Positions 60,601-64,000 of a stretch of DNA of 64,000 nucleotides are shown here, piece by piece. The notes under the pieces are model-generated. The model was not told the origin of the DNA and ran no database searches. It worked only from the letters and a program-made list of their open reading frames with translations. A program made the position numbers and the translations under genes. Within the stretch, counting starts at the first letter, position 1; the number at the start of each line of letters is the position of its first letter. The stretch is from Aaosphaeria pasadenensis (lineage: Eukaryota > Ascomycota > Dothideomycetes > Pleosporales), in contig JAKLMB010000002.1 of the NCBI GenBank assembly GCA_022813625.1, positions 1,426,001 to 1,490,000 of the forward strand, written 5' to 3'.

Positions 60601-63522
60601 ATGCTGGGGCGTCTACCTCCTAGTGATGGCCAAACCAGGCCAGAAGCCTCGCGTTTACATAGGCAGTGGAACTAGTGGAGACGTGGGACTGAACGCACGC
60701 TGGTACTGTTACGATACCATGACTTTCCTACCTCAGTATGTTGAGCGGTCATGGAAGGAAGGCTTCACTATAGTTCATCGAGGCTTGCTCTGTTGGTCGG
60801 CGTCCATTCCTCCTCCTGCCCTACAGCCTACGCTTCGTTTGTTCTTCATCCTGCTGGAAGCTACCTTCTCCTATGTCTTATGGGCCATGAGAACCCTGGG
60901 CAATATGGACTATGGCATGGCACACATGTGCTTCTGGGATCGTCATGCACTCGAGTACTCCGGGCTCTGCTCCCATTGTGCATTGTCCGAAGGTGTCAGT
61001 GGCAACTTCGGCCTGTCCGCCGAGCGGCTCGAGGAGCTTGCTGCGATAAGGAAGAAGCACATCGCTGAAAAAAATGCCGTTCGCTCCTTGGACTACCACT
61101 ACAAGCAGATGGCGACCAACCGCGATGAGTACCTCGACGCCATGGCTGAGAGGAACCGGCTGTACAAGGAACGAGACCCGGAGCGACCCAGAATCAACGA
61201 GAGACGTCGTCGAGCAGCTCATAAAGTGAACAAGACCTACTACTGTTCACTATGCAGGACTTCATGCCAGTCAATGTCTGATCTCAAGGAGCACTACGCC
61301 ACACTCAAGCACAAGAACAAGGCCTCTGGAAAGGACAGCGTCCAAAAGCGCTTCAACTGCGAACCTTGTGTCTTCCATACAGACAAGTCGAGCACCTGGA
61401 ATGATCATTGCCGAGCCGCTCGTCACACAAAAAAGGTCGATGCAGCTGCAGCGGCCGCCTCCTTGAGCTCTGAGCTCAAGTGAGGGACCTTCACCGGATA
61501 CAACTTCTTTTGGACTTCAATATTCTTACTCTGCTTTCGTTACTCTGTCACCGATGGACATTCACTTTTTTTTTGCTTTCACTACACTGTCATCGCTTCA
61601 GTACACTATTACCGATGAACATTCACTTTGTTGTTTTCAGTACATTGTCACCGGTAAACATTCACTAACCGCCCTCATTAACGCCAGACTACCTACAATG
61701 CTTCCTCCCACGATGTCACTTTCGATGACCATGGTATCTTGGTCCTCGGAAGCGGTGTCTACCGAATTGGAAGCTCAGTCGAGTTCGATTGGTGTGCGGT
61801 CAATGCCACCATGTCCCTGAACAAGCTCGGAAAGAAGACCGTAATGATTAACGTAAGATTGATGTCTATGAATTGTTGATATTGTCAATTTGCTAACTTG
61901 TTTATAGTGTATGTCCATCTCTAAGCTTCCGTCGCTGGCCGAAGATTTGAGGCACTAATCATTTTGAACTTTACTGACTTATGTGTAGACAACCCCGAGA
62001 CGTACAGCACTGACTTCGATGTTGCTGACAAACTCTACTTCGAAGAGCTCAGCTACGAGCGAGTTATGGACATCTACGAGCTCGAGACCGCCAGCGGAGT
62101 TGTCGTGTCCGTCGGAGGTCAACTGCCCCAGAACATCGCTCTCAAGCTCCAGGAATCTGGAAAGGCCAAGGTCCTCGGAACCGATCCTCAGGATATTGAC
62201 AAGGCCGAGGATCGTCACAAGTTCTCTTCCATCCTCGACTCGATTGGTGTGGACCAGCCAGCCTGGAAGGAGCTTACTTCCTACGAGGAGGCTCAGAAAT
62301 TCGCTCGATCCGTTGGTTACCCAGTCCTCGTCCGACCTTCCTACGTCCTTTCTGGTGCCGCCATGACTGTCATCCGTGGCGAGGATGAACTCAAGGAGAA
62401 GCTCACTGCTGCTTCTGATGTGTCGCCCGACCACCCTGTCGTCATCACCCAATACATTGAGGGTGCCCAGGAGATTGACTGCGATGGTGTTGCTTCTAAC
62501 GGTAACCTGCTCGTTCACGCCGTCAGCGAGCACGTTGAGAATGCTGGTGTCCACTCTGGAGATGCCACTCTCGTTCTCCCTCCCCACTCTCTCGACGAGA
62601 GCATCAAGGAGAGGGTCAAGACCATCGCTGAGAAGGTCGCTAAGGCCTGGAACATCACCGGACCCTTCAACATGCAAATTATCAAGGCAGACGATCCCGA
62701 GGGAGGCGAGCCCGCGCTCAAGGTCATCGAGTGCAATCTCCGTGCCTCTCGCTCCTTCCCCTTCGTCAGCAAGGTCCTCGGAACCAACTTCATCGACGTT
62801 GCTACCAAGGCTCTTGTTGGCCGCGATGTCCCCGAGCCCGTTGATCTCATGGCTGAGAAGAGGGATTACCTCGCCACCAAGGTTCCCCAGTTCTCCTGGA
62901 CCAGGTTGGCTGGTGCTGATCCTTTCCTCGGTGTCGAGATGGCTTCCACTGGTGAGATGGCCTGCTTCGGCAAGGATCTCGTCGACGCATACTGGACTTC
63001 CGTCCAGTCCACCATGAACTTCCGCCTTCCCCAGCCCGGTGAGGGTCTCCTCTTCGGCGGTGACGTAAACTCCCAGGCCCTCGTACAGATCGCCAAATAC
63101 GTTCAGCCTCTCGGCTACAAGTTCTTCGCCGCCAACAAAGACATCAAGAACTTGCTCGAGAAGACCGAGGGAATCTCGGTTGATGTCATTGAGTTCCCCA
63201 AGGAAGACAAGAGGGCTCTCCGCGAAGTCTTCGAGAAGTACGACATCCGTGGATGCTTCAACTTGGCCAAGTTCAGGGCCAACGGCCTCTTGGATGAGGA
63301 CTACGTTATGCGCAGGAATGCTGTGGACTTCGGCGTCCCGCTCTTCATGGAGCCTAAGGTAAGATATCTTCCCTGCGTTGAACGATCAAAGTGCAATGAC
63401 TAATTTCTTTTTAGACCGCTGTCCTCTTCGCTCAGTGTATGAGCGAGAAGCTTCCTCTCGCCGAGGGCATCCCCAGCGAGGTCCGCTCATGGAGCGACTT
63501 CGTCGGTGGCAGGCCATTGTAA
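57662..63522 (+). CDS. cpa2: Carbamoyl-phosphate synthase large subunit, arginine-specific
   Basis: Uses ammonia from the small subunit, bicarbonate and two ATP to make carbamoyl phosphate for arginine. Seven exons: 57662-58001, 58065-59566, 59621-59635, 61688-61852, 61908 alone, 61989-63358, 63415-63522; 1,166 residues, normal length. An Arg/Ala/Ser-rich N-terminus (1-50, MALCGRLARRAPAL) looks like a mitochondrial targeting peptide, and there is no fused ATCase, so it is the arginine enzyme (Cpa2/Arg-3). Two homologous halves: KVLVIGSGGLSIGQAGEFDY begins the first, LVLGSGVYRIGSSVEFDW (about 638-655) the second. Both ATP-grasp cores are intact (YPIIVRAAYALGGLGSG; YPVLVRPSYVLSGAAM). The inter-half linker TNYLY-TTYNASSHDV is split by a 2,052-bp intron with a nested GIY-YIG ORF, and the conserved VMIN-Y-NPETYS is rebuilt only with a 1-nt exon. 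Confidence 0.96.
59567..59620 (+). other. cpa2 intron with duplicated 3' end
   Basis: 54-bp GT-AG intron. The 18-mer TCTGCTAATTGATTTCTA occurs twice (59580-59597 and 59602-59619), 22 bp apart, each with a CTAAT branch-point-like core. Only the second is followed by G, giving the AG acceptor. It precedes a 15-nt exon (59621-59635) encoding TNYLY. Confidence 0.85.
59792..61483 (+). CDS. Nested GIY-YIG-like nuclease with two zinc fingers
   Basis: Intact 563-residue ORF inside a cpa2 intron. The start at 59792 has A at -3 and G at +4; Met46 (59927) is an alternative that drops a hydrophobic stretch at residues 16-44. Residues 55-170 are three imperfect copies of a 40-41-residue Ser/Thr-rich unit containing SIWTMS and TSFTSGS. 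Residues 271-360 look like a GIY-YIG domain: GVY at 273-275, YIG at 289-291, Arg303 in GLNAR, Glu356 in ILLEATF. A Cys/His pair region follows (CSHC, 393-396), then a long basic helix (about 410-480). Two fingers of spacing C-X2-C-X12-H-X5-H complete it: Cys485/488 with His501/507, and Cys523/526 with His539/545. Predicted role, by inference: a sequence-specific DNA endonuclease. It shares no homology with CPS. It could instead be a domesticated nuclear protein. Confidence 0.85.
   Translation: MERHYFSLRGLNPHSFIPFTSCLCTLLFLYALYSTLLSLLYSIFTMSDITPTSTSLSIWTMSDSPTSTSFTSGSSTMEGTPLTEHSPTTEGSARPRVSIWTMSATPTSFTSGSSTAESTPITEHSPTTEGLATSTSLSIWTMSDSPTSTSFTSGSPLTENSPITEGSVGTIESSVYDGLLSMSTTESPMESSVHDDLHSMVLALAWQCLQDTSVKEKNPLHDQFLTSGSLLEDLASTVDLQFAEGLHDVLLDKAPPTIDYYNTLATKPFKCWGVYLLVMAKPGQKPRVYIGSGTSGDVGLNARWYCYDTMTFLPQYVERSWKEGFTIVHRGLLCWSASIPPPALQPTLRLFFILLEATFSYVLWAMRTLGNMDYGMAHMCFWDRHALEYSGLCSHCALSEGVSGNFGLSAERLEELAAIRKKHIAEKNAVRSLDYHYKQMATNRDEYLDAMAERNRLYKERDPERPRINERRRRAAHKVNKTYYCSLCRTSCQSMSDLKEHYATLKHKNKASGKDSVQKRFNCEPCVFHTDKSSTWNDHCRAARHTKKVDAAAAAASLSSELK
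59954..60298 (+). repeat. Three coding tandem repeats in the nested ORF
   Basis: Units begin at 59954, 60077 and 60197 (123-, 120- and about 102-bp). They share TCTATTTGGACGATGTCCG and CACCAGCTTCACGAGCGGCT. The third copy is shortened internally. All stay in frame. Confidence 0.85.
61541..61667 (+). repeat. Three related motifs between nested ORF and splice acceptor
   Basis: Copies at 61541-61568, 61602-61629 and 61641-61667 follow the pattern TAC(T/A)(C/T)T(G/A)T(C/T)ACCG(A/G)T(G/A)(G/A)ACATTCACT. Non-coding, just 3' of the nested ORF. Possibly its terminator or an end of the inserted element. Confidence 0.7.
61853..61988 (+). other. Two cpa2 introns flanking a one-nucleotide exon
   Basis: Intron 61853-61907 (GTAAG...GCTAAC...ATAG) is followed by a single T at 61908 and then intron 61909-61988 (GTATGT...ACTGAC...TAG). 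The T plus AC of the next exon makes TAC (Tyr) in the conserved VMIN-Y-NPETYS. Exon 6 alone (1,370 nt) is out of frame; with the T it is 1,371 nt and the frame closes. Confidence 0.8.
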
Positions 63523-64000
63523 GATATGGATCCAAGCTAAACCCGTCAACCGTCCCATTTCAGCTTCGATATCATCAGTAAGGGAAACGGATTCAGGCTA
63601 GACGTTACGGGATGATGTGAAAGCATCAAACGGTTAAACGGAATGGATAGGATTTTGTGCGTGAAGACAAAACAAATTACAAGTATACTGGGATGTGATT
63701 CGCCTGACATGAGGGAGTTCTCGGTACCTGTATATAAGTTTCACTTTTTTTTTATCATATGTCCAGTCTGGTTTCTGTGTGTGTATGTGGAGTATCTAAG
63801 AAATGCCATTTCCAAATCTTCCCTCTTCGCTGAAATGTTTCAGGCGGGGACTAGTCAAGTTTGAGTGGAAGTGGTTTCAGGGTTGGGTTTACTATGGGTT
63901 TTATATGTGTGGGTAGCGAAATGATTGTTATCACTTTTCTCCATTATATTATTCCGTGTTAGTAAGTGACGGATTTGTATCGATATTCATCAATTGAACA
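63523..64000. other. cpa2 3' flank
   Basis: 478 bp to the window edge, AT-rich toward the end. It should hold the cpa2 3' UTR. No other gene visible. Confidence 0.6.

Larger units (their letters stand above)
59636..61687 (+). mobile_element. Large cpa2 intron carrying a GIY-YIG ORF (homing-element-like)
   Basis: 2,052-bp interval with donor GTGAGT and acceptor CCAG, removed as judged by conserved protein on both sides (TNYLY before, TTYNASSHDV after). It contains a 563-codon ORF in the host's orientation, an AT-rich palindrome AAATTTTT-GG-AAAAATTT at 59673-59690, and three related motifs between the ORF and the acceptor (61541-61667). Other introns in this window are 45-273 bp. Retention would stop the host frame at 59726-59728. 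I see no RT, transposase or terminal repeats, so the mobile label rests on the nuclease and the intron location. Confidence 0.65.

Noticed and set aside
61979..62677. 232-codon antisense frame over cpa2 exon 6
   Set aside because: Same codon-bias shadow effect as in exon 2; no family resemblance.

Overview
This is a nuclear contig from a filamentous ascomycete (Pezizomycotina). The evidence is genes split by short GT-AG introns (mostly 45-100 bp) with CTAAC/CTGAC-type branch points, a set of fungus-specific genes (FlbC-type conidiation regulator, CreB deubiquitinase, a PAS-rich hybrid histidine kinase, a PDR ABC pump, a stand-alone arginine-type carbamoyl-phosphate synthase), and long low-complexity intergenic spacers. 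I cannot fix the class or species from sequence alone. All exon structures below were built by hand. In every complete multi-exon model the exon lengths add up to one open frame.

Layout. 0-4 kb: 5' part of a PDR/ABCG drug-type transporter on the minus strand, running off the left edge. 4-6.8 kb: spacer. 6.8-9.7 kb: two minus-strand cytoskeletal genes in tandem, dynactin p50 (dynamitin) and Arp2/3 subunit p34 (ARPC2). 10.1-13.0 kb: UTP12/DIP2 (WDR3), a U3 snoRNP WD40 protein, divergent from ARPC2. 13.8-14.7 kb: TFIIS (minus), divergent from EAF6 (NuA4 subunit, 15.1-15.8 kb). 15.8-34.5 kb: about 18.7 kb whose only confident gene is an FlbC-like C2H2 regulator (21.6-22.8 kb). It is flanked by 5.8 kb and 11.7 kb of low-complexity, G-rich and microsatellite-rich DNA. 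34.5-39.3 kb: eight-exon hybrid histidine kinase (minus). 41.8-42.5 kb: YOS1 (ER-Golgi transport). 44.7-47.2 kb: creB-type USP (minus). 51.1-54.5 kb: LSD1/KDM1 with SWIRM, amine oxidase and HMG box (minus). 55.9-56.8 kb: LCL3-type SNase. 57.7-63.5 kb: mitochondrial-type CPS large subunit (cpa2/arg-3).

Most genes are housekeeping or regulatory and do not form a pathway cluster. Several act on chromatin, transcription and carbon/development control (EAF6, TFIIS, LSD1, CreB, FlbC, the kinase).

The most unusual locus is cpa2. The linker between its two ATP-grasp halves is interrupted by a cluster of introns. One 2,052-bp intron carries a complete 563-codon ORF with a GIY-YIG-like nuclease domain and two C2H2/U1-type zinc fingers, in the same orientation as the host. 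It looks like a homing-endonuclease-like gene nested in a spliceosomal intron of an essential biosynthetic gene. The same linker also has a 15-nt exon and, by frame and conservation, a one-nucleotide exon.
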